64,000 bases of DNA from Casuarina equisetifolia (lineage: Eukaryota > Streptophyta > Magnoliopsida > Fagales > Casuarinaceae): assembly GCA_028551475.1 (NCBI GenBank), contig CM052362.1, positions 16,236,521 through 16,300,520 on the forward strand, read 5' to 3'. The notes under the pieces are model-generated. The model was not told where the DNA came from, did not search any database, and saw only the letters and a list, made by a program, of their open reading frames with translations. Both the position numbers and the translations under genes were made by a program. The number at the start of each line of letters is the position of its first letter. The first letter of the stretch is position 1. Below, piece after piece: positions 12,601 to 24,642 of this stretch.

Positions 12601-13856
12601 CACCAAAATTCAAGAAATAAGATTTCAATTACAATACATATAAAGCTTCAAACCCAAAATACCTTGTCTTAGCATTTTAGGTACTTAAATAATATGAATA
12701 AAGTTACATTACTCGCAAATGGTTCTAATTCCACCATTAGTAACAAGCAGTGAAACAGATAGAGTTAGAAAACTGGGTAAGGGTACAGGACAAGAAAAAT
12801 CAAAACATGAAAAACAGTATACTATGAGTTCTGATTAGTTATTTTCAGAAAAACTAATAGGTGCAGAAATTAGACGATAATAAAATGGGATGATTTCAAA
12901 GTTTAGCCTTAAGGCAATACATTAAATGGAAGTAGGAAATTACTTTTGGGCAAGTTCACGGGTTTCACACTGATGCTGAAGTACTTGTGATTACAAAGAA
13001 TTGCATGAATTTCATTTGAGCGGAGCCATCTTGTTCTAGCTTCTTCCATCATGTTCCCAACATCCAAGTCTGTCAGGGAAGCAAGGAACCATAAGAACAA
13101 AAACACAAAAATAAATGTTAAGATAAAACAAAGAACTAACACCACAACAATAATTTCACAGAAGCTGAGAAAAGAAATCCATAGCCAGACTTGGGATCTC
13201 GCCTTCGCCATCATAAATTGACCGTAATGAATTTTCTGAAACCGTACACTGTTAAGTATTCTTACAATACAAAATGAGTTATAGTAAGAACATAATTTTT
13301 CCCAATTATAGTACAAATACAAAACATTTCTCAGACATTTTCTCCCGATTTACTTTTCTTTGCTTCCTAAATGGTTACACCACTCTCAAATTTGTCAGTG
13401 GATCAATTTTAGCAAACCTTGATGGAAGACAATTATCTCTGGCCGTTCAATTCTTTCGTCGTGTCCTCTTATATCTAATCGTTAATTTTCTACGAATCGG
13501 AAGAATAATTTTAATAGATAGAAACGGAGCAGATTACAATTTTTCCAAATAAAAGAAACTTTCTCTTACAGACATACTGGAAAAACCCTCCAAGAGGAAG
13601 CACAAAACTAAGGAAAAGGCACTTTTCCGCTCATAAACCTAAGCAATTCACTCCGCAGCTCAGTAAGCAACATGAAAGTCTCATAAGAAATCACCAAGAT
13701 GCTCTCCAAAGTGCTATTACTTGCACAAGACTGGAAGATACTTCAAAAAATACATTTCAGAAATTAAACGAAACAACAGAGAGAGAGAGAATCTATTTTC
13801 GCACCATGCAATGTATGGAATCCATGAATCTCTGAGCCCACGAGCTGGCCTTCCAT
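6662..13856 (-). CDS. CAMTA5: calmodulin-binding transcription activator, CAMTA5-like (13 exons)
   Basis: Calcium/calmodulin-responsive DNA-binding transcription factor of the nucleus. Exons, in transcript order: 13856-13805, 13069-12944, 12553-12438, 12043-11955, 11843-11798, 11695-11566, 11264-11136, 11056-10998, 10523-10134, 8982-8285, 7984-7438, 7102-6794, 6706-6662. All junctions are GT-AG and in phase, giving 911 residues. Domains in order: CG-1 DNA-binding domain (about 20-143, with ARTRWLRSNEIHAIL and DRKMLRNFRKDGHNWKKKK), a serine-rich linker, TIG/IPT (about 380-465), ankyrin repeats (about 580-665, WTALHWAAYYGR), then several IQ motifs (near 716, 749, 769 and 791) followed by the calmodulin-binding segment with ILRWRLKRKGFRGL. 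It ends LEYEGLLDPDSNME. Length and the MEGQLVGSEIHGF start fit the CAMTA5/6 branch. The longest intron is 8983-10133. Confidence 0.93.
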
Positions 13857-14200
13857 CGTCGCACCCGAGCAGAGATAGGGTTTGAAACAAAAGAAAGGGA
13901 GAAGGAATTCTTAGCTCTATGATTGTGCTGTGTTATTTCTCTTTTGTCATTTGGGAAAATTTTGAGAAGGCAAAGTTTTTTTATGACGTGAGAAAAGGAA
14001 CAGGTCCTTTATTTATGACGTTCTCACGCGTAAAATAGACTCATACAGACAAAGCAGTCAACACAGCCGCGGTTCTACGGTTTTGCGTCGTAGGGGACTG
14101 GCGAACGAAGATACCGCATTTGGAACAGTGAACGCGTGACCGCTTGGTGATAGGGAATGGGGGTCTCGCCTGCCGACGGCCCTGATTGTCTAAAAGAAAA
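13857..14200 (-). promoter_or_regulatory. CAMTA promoter with two ACGCGT (CGCG-box) sites
   Basis: Upstream DNA of the CAMTA gene. Two palindromic ACGCGT sequences lie at 14026-14031 and 14132-14137, about 170 and 276 bases before the start codon. The CGCG box (vCGCGb) is the established binding site of CAMTA proteins. TGACG cores occur at about 13984 and 14016. Self-regulation is inference. Confidence 0.5.
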
Positions 14201-14357
14201 TTAATGTATGATTAAAGGGACTCGAGCCTGCAGAAGTCAAATAAAAGAGTAATAATCACGCCGAGACTCTTGTGACTTGCGAAGTGACCGTCAATTTCTG
14301 GGGATTTGAATTTTCCTATACCGTGTGCATGGGGGTTAAAATATTACGTTTATTCTC

Positions 14358-14395
14358 TAATAAAATATTTACACGTTAATAAAATATTTACACGT
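14358..14395. repeat. exact 19-base tandem duplication
   Basis: The sequence TAATAAAATATTTACACGT occurs twice head to tail without change (14358-14376 and 14377-14395). An exact pair suggests a recent slip event. Confidence 0.85.
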
Positions 14396-15397
14396 TATCA
14401 TTTACGATTTCGATTCTTTTTAATTACTTATTATTTTAGCTAAATAGAATTTGATCTTCAAATATACGAATTACTTGCATGTACTGTAAATGGGACCATT
14501 ACATTTTGTATTATAACCACAAATTCATTTGCGTGCCTCTCTTTGTTGACTTTTTTATTTATCTTTATTCTTGGCTTCTTCTAGTTTAGGGTTTGTGACA
14601 TGGTATTATAGTCATCAATCTAGTTATTAGTTGATAATTACCTCTTGATCATAGTTTCGGTACTCGAGAGTAGATGTGTGTGTAAAGAAAAAAAATAAAA
14701 AAAAAAACTTCTTGCTTTTGTAAAACACCACTTAAGCGTGGAAATTAGGAGGACTCTATTCTAGACAAAGAAACCACAGCTCTTAACCATTAGAGGAAAT
14801 CCTTGCCAACATGCCGAAAGTTTCCAATTTCACACCGGACAAGCCTTAAGATTTAGATGATCCGATCATAAAAGAGCTACTTGACTCTCCCTTGAGTTTG
14901 GGTAAGGATTATTTGAATGATGCCCGATCAAGTCAATTCCAATCCTGTTATGCCTAACTAGGCGTAGTTAAGTTAAGTTTCACATGTCTAGTGCTTGTGG
15001 CACATCGAGATGGGATTTTAAACTGGCTTTTTTAAAGCCATGGATGAAGCTTAAGTTTAAACTCGACCCAATCGGGTCAGGGGATGAACCCCTTCCTGTT
15101 TGGGTATTTGGGTTTTCCCCCTTTCTCCAACATTGCCAATAATTCGCCAAAGGCAGGATATTCTCTCTACATGCTGCAATCTAAGGGATAATGAAAGAAA
15201 GGAGGAAGATCAAGATCGTCGGAACCCTAGAAGGGATAGCCGGAAAACTCAAAGAGGGAAGAATAGCAAAACACTAATTGTTTCGTAACATGACATGGTA
15301 TATTTTGTAATTAATAGGAACGTTGTTTCCTTAGGCAGTTTAATTTAGATTGTTATAGGCTTTAGAGGAAGATCAAACAATTTTACAATTTGAATTC

Positions 15398-15458
15398 AAG
15401 TTACCAAAAATATTTTCACTCAGTTAGAGTTTTAAGTTACCGAAAATATTTTCACTCA
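15398..15458. repeat. 36-base-period direct repeat, two copies
   Basis: A 25-base segment beginning AAGTTACC and ending TTTTCACTCA occurs at 15398-15422 and 15434-15458 with a single visible difference (A/G). The two copies are 36 bases apart. Confidence 0.75.
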
Positions 15459-16206
15459 CTAGGAATTCAAGCTCTCATTTCCTTTTTTTTATTCTTGTGC
15501 ATATCTATTTTGAACTGTGAGTAAATAAGAAAAAAAAACAATTCATTTGAGGAAAACAAACCTGAAAATGCTTAAAGCATAAACATAATTTTGCCAAACT
15601 TAGATTATTACATTTAATGTGGGCTTAACAAACCTTCTCACTCTAAGCACAGGAAACTTTTTTTATATATTTTTTGTTGTCTTCAATTGAATCACATTTA
15701 AATCTAAACTTTGATATATATTAAGAATTTAAAGTCTAACTTAAATATTAACTCATAAGATAAAAATATATTTTTTATTCTTAAACATTATCTAATGATT
15801 ATATCTCTTAGTGTATAATTATTCTTCTTGATAAGTTAAATACAGATAATGCACGTGGTTATATTGTTTTTCATGTTTAATCTTGAGGATTACAGATCGT
15901 TAATAAGTTTAGGCCATCTAAGCAATGGCTTATCGTATTATTCCTAGATTCGAGTTCGTATTTTTTTTAGGATTGGGGACTACATCCATGTGAGAGGGCA
16001 CAGATGGAGTGCGCTACAGGCACCCATTGCTGGCCGGCCATTCGTACGCGATTGTCCCCGGCAATGTCATAACCTCGTACATAGTGGCCAGACTTTTTTT
16101 CTAAAGCCAAGAAAGTGTACGCAGAAAGCAACTATTCGTGGCCCAAGTTTGCACACGTAGGCTCATCAGACATCAACGTCATTTTCTTGCACTAGCATCG
16201 AGATGC

Positions 16207-16332
16207 TGGTTGAATAGTCCCTTCCTAGTTAGAAGACGGCGGAACACTTTCACACTACGAGCCGATGGGCTGATGGGAAAGCACTCGTGGCGCTGATTGA
16301 ATGGTCCCTTCTTAGTTAGAAGACGGAAGTAC
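16207..16332. repeat. imperfect direct repeat, period about 89 bases
   Basis: TTGAATAGTCCCTTC...GTTAGAAGACGG near 16207-16245 recurs as TTGAATGGTCCCTTC...GTTAGAAGACGG near 16296-16332. No function is evident. Confidence 0.6.
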
Positions 16333-17282
16333 TTGTGGCCGGAGTAGCGCCGTCCATATTCATTGAATTCATGTGACACGGGTGATATTGATTTTTGATA
16401 GACGATATGGACTTGGAAAACTGGCATTTACAAACGATGTACACTTGCTACATTTGCTTTATGAAGTTTCAACGTGCTAATTATTTGTCTGAAAGGCATT
16501 TTGTAATCGTGAAAGCTGAAATTGGTGTTTGTGTTACTATATGAAAGGTAATTGAATTTATCAAGTCAAGCTTAATGAATGAATTTATTATATTTGATAT
16601 TAAAGTCAAATGTCATTTACAGCATAGAAGACGACTTACAAAAAAAGATTATTTGGCAAAAAACGTTTGGTGAGGAAAACGTGAACAGTTACTTAGTTTG
16701 GGAGAAATTAAATCCCAAAATTAACGTATACAATGAACAAAGATGTTTACATATAGGCTGAATCCAAAACCCAGCACCCCTGTCCCTGTCGCGCGTGCTG
16801 GAGTCCTTGCAGCTGTAGCAAGAGAAACAGGGATGTGTTGCACGCTCTTGACTTCTGCGTAGGAGCTGGATGGGGGTGTCCACGTGGCTGCCACATAGGC
16901 TAAGTGAAAGCGAACAGGTTTGCTGCGATAATTTGCGTTGTTGTTGGTCGTCAATCATCGTCTTCCCTAAAACGGCACCTTTCTTAGAATAGTCGCGGCA
17001 TTCTTTTCCAGATTGGCACTGTTCTTATCACCAGACTTTCGAAATATTGGAAGTTGTACGTCAGAAGAAAATCGAAAAAAAGAAGTCAACCAAATATATA
17101 TGTTTTTAAGAAATAAGAACATTACTTTGGCAAATTTTATTATTAATAATAATAATAATATTAGACATAATAACCATGCTTAAATAAGAACAAGAGACAA
17201 AATATAAGCTTAATTCTAAAAAAATTTTAAACGCCATACATATCAAACTTCAACCAAATACAATAGAACTAATGGGCCCCAT

Positions 17283-17750
17283 ATTCAATTGTCCTCTTTT
17301 GTGGGGTCTTAGCTTTAATCATCTTTTAATGTTGGCTCTCATATTCAATCGGCCTGCCTTTAAAGTCAATCAGATACAGTAAGCACAGTGGTTACCTAAA
17401 TTGACATAAACACTAAAGCCGCTAAAACTAACGGGCTTCCTCTTCGATCGTCCTCTTCTGTTGGGTCCCCTCTTTAATTGTCCTCTTGCAATTGGTCTCA
17501 TAATGCAATCAACTTGCCTTTTAAAATCTGCGTATCGTTTTTCAATTGACCTCATATGTTGGGTCTCATATTCAGTCTATTCACCCTCTTGTAATCTTGA
17601 ATCGACCTCTTTCTTATATTGAGCCTTATCTTAATTGTTTTCTTATGTGGCGCCTGATCTTTATTCATCCACCAGTATCCTCACCTTTATTGCTTTTCTT
17701 GTACTAGGCTTATCTTTATTCATTCTTGTTTTATCTCATTATTATTTGTC
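17283..17750. repeat. decayed minisatellite, about 30-base unit
   Basis: Successive segments of about 30 bases share the pattern TTyAATyGyCCTCTT followed by TGTTGGGTCTyATa, for example those starting near 17285, 17315, 17345, 17443, 17473, 17538 and 17570, continuing more weakly to about 17750. Roughly a dozen degenerate units can be aligned by eye. The array is not translated into anything recognisable. Confidence 0.5.
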
Positions 17751-20700
17751 CACCTTGGCCGGACTGTACAATCAATTCATGGGTACCTCAAGCGGGTCAT
17801 ACCAAGAGACTGCCGTGAAGCTTTTATATTGGGCTTCATATGTTGATGTTGCATGACATTAGGCTAGGTCCACTGGTTAGTTTCTATAAAGCTCACTTCC
17901 TTTCTTCTATGCATGTGCCTCGTTCTATCTGTTGGCCATATTCACCTTATTGAACATTGTGATCCAAATTGGGATTTCATGTCTAATGACTCAAAGGTTA
18001 GTAACATGTTTATTAAGATATTAAAAGATTTGTTATTTAACCAAAAAGTTGATAATTTTTTTTTATAATTTAAATAATTTCAAAACCCATGACTTAACAG
18101 TGCAAGATAATTCTCACACACTATAATAATATTTTTACATAAGCTTTTTTGGTTCTTTAATTTTATAGAAAATCAAAAAATAATTTGTAGTCCCTCATTC
18201 ATTAACTTAAGTGGAATTTGTGCAATGACTTTTGCCACTTATGAATTGTAACCTTTTTGTCTTAATTTGTAATATAAAGGGAGAAAATTGAACATGAGCT
18301 TATTAAGAGAATCTTAGATTGTCAGCATTCTCGTCCCTTCTTCAAATATGGAGTATTTGACCACTTCTACTTAAAGATAAGACTACATTAACCAGTTCTT
18401 TCGATAAGGGAATATCCTTAAAGCATAATACTAAACTGGTCTATTACTCAATTTTCTATCAAGGTGGTTGACGTAACAACCTCACTCAATGTGAAGTCAT
18501 GACTGGATATGCTTATTAATAAAGGGATTTTTTCGGAATAACCAAAAGCAAAACATGTAGCTGTATCTTTGCTAGAGCATATTCCGCTGATGTTTGTCAA
18601 GCAGATATTCGTGTTCTCCCTCGTTGGGTAACTGCGTTGTTCCCATTAAACAGAACCTGGACGGTAAAATCAAGCTCCCTGCAGCCCATAAAACACGCTC
18701 TACTGTTATGTTATCAATGTTTTACAGCTAAAGGCATAAAAGAAATTTTGATACTGAATTAAAATAGAGGTAAAACTGAGTCACATTAAGATGCCTCCGC
18801 AGTGTTTAGTTTTGGCCCGTTATTCAACGTATCAAAGGCATAGTCAAAAGGAGAAGAATTAAATAATCCCAATATACATTTACCTACACGTATTGATTAT
18901 TCATCTACACAGATAGACCCACGTACATGTGTGTATTATACCAAGTATATACCAAAAAAGTACTAAGATTGATAGAACAATTAGGTCATGAGTCTCTATA
19001 TAATTATAGAACTATGAGTTATCTTCTAGTTATAGTAGGTTTTTTTAGTAGTATTTAGTTAGAATTTTTAATTTTTTTTTATTATAATAAGTTTTCTTAG
19101 TAACATCTGATTAAGATTTCTTTATAAATAAATGAAATATAAAGAAACTTAAGGAGGGAATAAAGAGAATCCTCTTGAGGGCTAATTGTTAAAGAGTCTC
19201 CTTGGGTGTATGCATTTTTATAATTATGTGTTTGATTTTTATATAGATAATGCACTTAATTGATATTTTTCAACAAGAGGTATATAGGAAGCATCTAGAC
19301 TTTGAATTATCTTGCTTAGATCATCCAAGTTGACGCCGACCAGAGCACCAATGGTTGCAACTAAAATGATATAATAACATTGTAAAACTTGAATCACTGA
19401 ACTATAATGCCGTCGCTTATGTCATCCATGCTTGAAATTTCTCACAAACGTAAAATCGTAAGCGGGATATGTGCTACGTGTCAGTAATTGTAGAAAACCT
19501 GAGACGGGATAAAAAGAGAGATTTTAGTGAATTGATCGTAGTAGCACATAGAGAGAAACACCGCGATTGGTGGGACACACAGATTAGGTACAAGCATTCG
19601 GTTTTCGGTGATCACATGATATGCCATCTACAATGTGCAAGGTTCCTTTATGGTTCCAGCCGTTATACGGTTGACTCAAAAGAGAGACAGAATTTTGAGA
19701 GCTTGATCTTTGAACCTAACTGATAAAAGTAGAATTTAAGGGGAAACGGTGAAACTCTTTTCATTGATCGGAAAAATGTATACATAGGTGCTGTCCACAT
19801 AAAAATGGATGACGGCGGCTTATGTGAGAGAAATAGAGGTAAGTGATTTACATGCCTACGGGCCTTCATAGGCCTCGGGTATTGTGTGCCCTATATTACA
19901 AGTGTGGTCCAACAACAGTTATATTTCAACACCAACCATGGTTGGAGAAGGTGGCCAAGTCTCGGGGGGAAAATAAAAAAAAAATTGGAAATTAAAGGAA
20001 TGCAATTCTTGCCGTTAATGGCTTGCTTTGCAGCGTTTTGCACAGTTTTTTTTTTTTTTTTAAATATTCAAATACGAGTAACTATATAAATATTCAATTT
20101 AAAATCTTAAGACAATAAGTGATGAAACTCATTATTTTATAAGTAAGATTCTTAATTTATTATTTAGCAATATAATATTCATCCACCATATCTTAATAGT
20201 AAATCAAATAACTGATTCGTCCAAAGGTTTTGACTCCATGAATTTGTTTCCAAATCATGTCTCCATTTGGGCCGAAGGTTCCTCCTTCAAGCTGAAACTT
20301 TACTTCCCTAAGCATGAGGTTGATCATGGTCTTCTTAAGGATGAAACTTCCCTCCCACTGACATGCGGTTGGTGAGGGGAAATCACGGTCTCATCATAGG
20401 CCGAGACTTTCTTGAGCTTGCGGTAGGTGAGGACTTAGGTGGTGTCTGATGTGGTTGAAGTAAAATGTTTTACTAATAATCTTGATCGTGTTCCTTAAGA
20501 GTGATGACTGTATTGATCCGTTAAAAGTATCAAATCTACAAGATCTAGTTTTGCAGTGACAGCCATTCCTGAAGATCTAGTTGGAAGGCTTTAAGTTGGA
20601 GAAAAAGAACTGATTACACAAGTGTGGTTTGTAAATCGATGTGAATCCAAACAAGTGTTTTTGAGGAGTATAAGAAGACCCATTTCCTCCATAAATTTAG

Positions 20701-21269
20701 TTTGTAAGGTGTTAGGTTTGTCTTTCATTTGTAATCCACCCATCATATACTGTCATGAATCCAACTGCTTGTCTACCCCACTTTAAGGACGTCCAAGGCT
20801 TAAAAATTTCAATCCCATTCCAAACTTTTTGTTTAATTAATTTAAGTTCCTTAAAGTGAGTAGCTGTGAAAGAAGTTTGAAACAACAGTAAAACAGAGTT
20901 TTGATCTAAAATTCTTAGGGACAGAATTTCAAGAATGAGGGACATTGTGACTAAACAAATCTGATATAACTTTGCCAATTAGAAACCTATCACACCTACT
21001 CCTCTGCCCTTTTTTCTGGTAGAAGGAGAGCATCTTCCCCAGACCACCAAAAAAAAAAAAAAAACCCAGCTTTCAAGCCTTTTCTTCCCTTGCACTCCAA
21101 GAAAAATAAAAATGAAGCAAAAGCAGCTGCTATTACGACTCTGAAAAACCTCCTGCGCCTAACGTGTTACACGTTCGCTTTCCATCATTTTCTACAATCT
21201 CTTTAAGTAACACACATCTCTCCCAACCCTTCCATCAGCAGCACAAGGCATTCTCTTCGTACATCCAAA

Positions 21270-23256
21270 ATGGAGGCCAAATGGTCTGTGGTTCTGACAA
21301 TGGCATTGATGTTTGCGCTGGTGAATGGTGATGAACCTTCTGTAAAGCCGGTGGTGAAAATAGTGAAGGGCCAAAGGGTTTGTCAAAAAGGGTGGGAGTG
21401 CAAACGGTTTTCTCCGCACTGCTGTAACGAGACCATTTCCGACTACTTTCAGACTTACCAGTTTGAGAACCTCTTCTCTAAGCGTAACACCCCTGTGGCC
21501 CACGCATCGGGCTTCTGGGACTACCAGTCTTTTATCACTGCCGCCGCAGAATACCAACCCGATGGCTTTGGCACCACTGGTAAAAAGATCGACAGGATGA
21601 AGGAAGTTGCCGCCTTTCTAGGCCATGTTGGCAGCAAAACCTCCTGTGAGTTAAAACCATCTGTTTTGTAATTTGCCTTTTGTCTTATTGCTTTGTTCAA
21701 ATGTGTTTGAGAACTAATTTTTCTATTGGAGTTGATTCCATTGATTTGAAACCCATCTGGGGATTCAGTTTCGTGAGCAAATTTGATATAGTGTTTAATT
21801 TGGAGTAAATGTTATTATATTCTTTTAGCATGCTGAGTTTAAGAATTAGAACTTCTCCTCTGATGACGTTCCGTTTGGGGTGTTTAAAGTACAAGTCTGA
21901 GGAAATCAAAGTCTGGGTTAGGTTTCAAAATGAATGCGACTTATAACTGGAGAATTGGTTGACATACTTTGGAAAGTTAGGTGCTTTCTTCTGTTCAGGA
22001 TATTGTAACATCTTTTGTCCCAAATGATGAGAAATTTACGGAATCGAATAATGGAATCTTGTGAGTTAACAACCATCTGTTTATAATTTGCCATTTGTCT
22101 TATCGCTTTGATCAAATGTGTCTGAGAACTAATTTTTTATTGGAGTTGATTCCATTAATTTTAAACCCGTATGGGGATTCAGTTTCGTGCATAAATTTGA
22201 AAGAGTATTTAACTAGGAGTAAATGTTATTATAGTCTTTCAGCATGTTGTGTTTAAGAATTTGAACTTCTCCTCTGACGATGTTCCGTTTATGGTGTCTA
22301 AAGTTGAAATCTGAGGAAATCAAATTCTGGGTTATGATATGTTAACCTCTTTTGTCCCAGATGATGAGGAACTTAAGGAATCAAATAAAAATCTTAAATT
22401 GATGTTTACGCTGTGTTCACTTGTGCTCTGCTAACTTTTTCTCAATTCCAAGTAGCAATGTCTGTGATGGTTGATAAATTTCAGGTGGGTACGGAGTGGC
22501 GACTGGGGGGCCTCTGGCATGGGGTTTATGCTACAACAAGGAACTGAGCCCCGACAAGTATTACTGTGATGACTTCTACAAACTCACTTATCCATGCACT
22601 CCTGGAGTCGCATACTACGGCCGTGGTGCCATTCCTCTTTATTGGTACGCACTTTTCTAGTCATCTGCCGAAATCGTTTTCTCCTTTTCCTTATGGTCCT
22701 AAAGGTTTGAATTTGTGTTGAAAAGAATCCTCAAAACGAGAACCTAGAATATAAGTTCTGTGGGTTAAGATGAAATCCCGACAACTATGTCAACAGTTGC
22801 TGTGTCATTAATTTTCTTTGCCTGTGCTTTGATAGGAACTACAACTATGGAAAAACGGGGGAAGCCCTGAAGGTGAATTTGTTGGACCATCCAGAATACA
22901 TAGAACAGAACGCTTCCTTGGCCTTCCGGGCTGCGATCTGGAGATGGATGACCCCCGAGAAGAAGGGTCAGCCTTCCGCACACGATGCCTTCGTTGGTAA
23001 CTGGAAACCCACCAAGAATGACACTTTGGCCAAGCGGGTTCCTGGTTTTGGCACCACCATGAATGTGCTTTACGGTGATAGCGTTTGCGGCCAGGGTGAT
23101 GCTGACTCCATGAACAACATAGTCTCGCATTACCTCTACTACCTTGATCTTATGGGTGTTGGACGAGAAGAGGCAGGGCCTCATGAAGTTCTCAGTTGTT
23201 CTGAGCAGACTCCTTTCAGCAAATCCTCCTCCTCCTCCTCCTCCTCAACTTCCTGA
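21270..23256 (+). CDS. CTL1: chitinase-like protein, CTL1/POM1 type (GH19 fold, secreted, three exons)
   Basis: Apoplastic GH19-family protein of the CTL1/CTL2 group, known in Arabidopsis to support cellulose deposition and not chitin cleavage. Exons are 21270-21645, 22485-22644 and 22836-23256, in phase and GT-AG, giving 318 residues. An N-terminal signal peptide (about 1-20, hydrophobic up to NG) precedes a Cys-rich segment (CCNETISDYF) and the GH19 domain (GFWDYQSFITAAA, CGYGVATGGPLAWGLCY, YYGRGAIPLYWNYNYG, ASLAFRAAIWRWMTP). The chitinase HET motif with the catalytic Glu is replaced by His119-Val120 (GHVGSKTSC), as in the known non-catalytic members. The C-terminus is a serine run encoded by a TCC repeat (23226-23246). 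An AATAAA lies at 23629-23634. Confidence 0.93.
21646..22400. repeat. direct duplication inside intron 1 of the chitinase-like gene
   Basis: The intron start (21646 onward: GTGAGTTAAAACCATCTG...) recurs from about 22058 as GTGAGTTAACAACCATCTG..., and both run through matching blocks such as GAGAACTAATTTTT, TTGGAGTTGATTCCATT, GGGGATTCAGTTTCGTG and TCTTTTGTCCCA. Copy 1 is about 412 bases; copy 2 lacks about 80 internal bases. The duplicated unit includes the 5' splice donor. Confidence 0.85.
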
Positions 23257-24642
23257 GCCTTGTTTGGTAAAGCATTAATAAGGGATCGAAACTGTGACAA
23301 TCTGAGGACGTATATAACTAATGAAGTAATGGTGAAAACATCGAAGAACAAGAAAAAAAGATACGGAGTGTCTTCATTTTTGTCAATGTGTGAAGTCTAG
23401 ACCGTCAAGTCCGGTTGAATGTGATTGCCCTGGATTATTGTTGTGTAAATGTCAAGCCATATTCTGTTTACAATTCTCTGTTACCTTGTGACTCTGCGAG
23501 ACGGACTTTATGAATCATTTTGTGGTCATGCTTCTTCGTTATCTTGTAAATCTTGTCCTTTCTTTCGCTTACGTTTGAGCCCCCCTCCCCCACCGTTTCA
23601 TTCGGGATGCCTAGATTTCAAAGTTCACAATAAAGATTAATAATAATCTCTCAATCAGTTTGTCCTCTTGTAGAAAACCCTTGTTCGCTCCTGAAACTTC
23701 ATTCTAGCACAGTCCCCACCATTTACATTGCGTTACTTCCGATGCTAATTTGGTGGAAGTGACAGAAGTGTTCAAACGCAATTTTACCATAAATTGCGTA
23801 ATGTTTAAGCAAGCCATGTTTATTAGGCGAGACGAGTTTTGCCAGCATTTGAATGGCCATCCAAGGTGCGTAGGAAAACAATGGTAATTCTTGAGAGAAA
23901 AAGCGTAGCCTGGTGAAATCCACGTACGTTTGCACCAAAACAACAGAAAAGAAAAAAGAGGATCACTTTAATGTCCACGTACATTTTGAATAAATCAATG
24001 AATAATTGATGTCCTGTACTTAAATCAGAGGATGAAATAATTTTGTACTAGAAAACCAGTGAGACCGACAACACATCATGATTGGATGATTTTTGGTGTA
24101 ATTAAGCAATAATTTCCAAACCAAATTCCTTTTAATTCGGTATCTTATCCATAAAATAATCTGTTTTTGGCCATTTATTGTCATTTACTTTCTAAGTTGG
24201 TTAATGGGTGCAGTGTTATTTTTCATTCAATGGGTGGTCCATAAAATGGCAAATCCGGCGAGCATCCGATGCATGGTTCCCACGCTTGCCTTTTGGTGCC
24301 TTGCGAGTTTTTGACCTTTTTCATTGACGGACCAGACTCGTCGAGTCGACATGCCGAGTAACCAGTAAGTTCATGTTCACGTGTACGGCGCACGTGGAGC
24401 CTGATCCATTCCGAGTCCAAGAAGGGAAGTAGAACCTTTCCTTCCACTTTTATTTATGCACATTTGTCCACAGGGGCTAGAGGTCCATGCAAGTGGGTTG
24501 ACACGTGGCAAGATCCCCACTTGTCAACGATGTAGAGCCGTCCGATCTCGCACTCCCGGTCTCAGAGGCCTCTATATATACCTCCAACTGCGAGCGTAAG
24601 TTGAATGAAAGAACGAGGAGACGGAGAGATTGTGTGGGAGAG
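23257..24642. promoter_or_regulatory. intergenic region and promoter of the acyl-activating enzyme gene, with a G-box cluster
   Basis: The left part is the 3' flank of the chitinase-like gene. The right part carries three CACGTG G-boxes (24378-24383, 24391-24396 and 24502-24507; the last lies within ACACGTGGCA, an ABRE-like core) and a TATATATA at 24573-24580, about 65 bases before the AAE start codon. bZIP or bHLH factors bind such sites in general; stress or light control of this gene is inference. Confidence 0.6.

Larger units (their letters stand above)
14201..21269. other. gene-poor intergenic DNA, 7 kb
   Basis: AT-rich DNA with no coding region I can support. It holds small tandem repeats (14358-14395, 15398-15458, 16207-16332), a decayed array of about 30-base units (17283-17750), simple AT and AAT runs (for example 17143-17160), and a stretch near 18690-18800 resembling part of a CAMTA intron. 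The short open frames (60-90 codons) lack domains and look like chance. The last few hundred bases must include the promoter of the chitinase-like gene. Confidence 0.6.

Noticed and set aside
16179..16427. Minus-strand 82-codon frame with internally repeated RRLLTRKGLFNQ-like phrases
   Set aside because: The repetition comes from the imperfect DNA repeat of about 89 bases; no family match is recognised.
19469..20978. Several open frames of 60-90 codons in the gene-poor region
   Set aside because: No shared domain, splice structure or codon bias; numbers are as expected for chance.
24505..24642. Upstream in-frame ATG for the acyl-activating enzyme
   Set aside because: It lies upstream of the TATA box at 24573, and the extra 46 residues match nothing in the family; 24643 is preferred.
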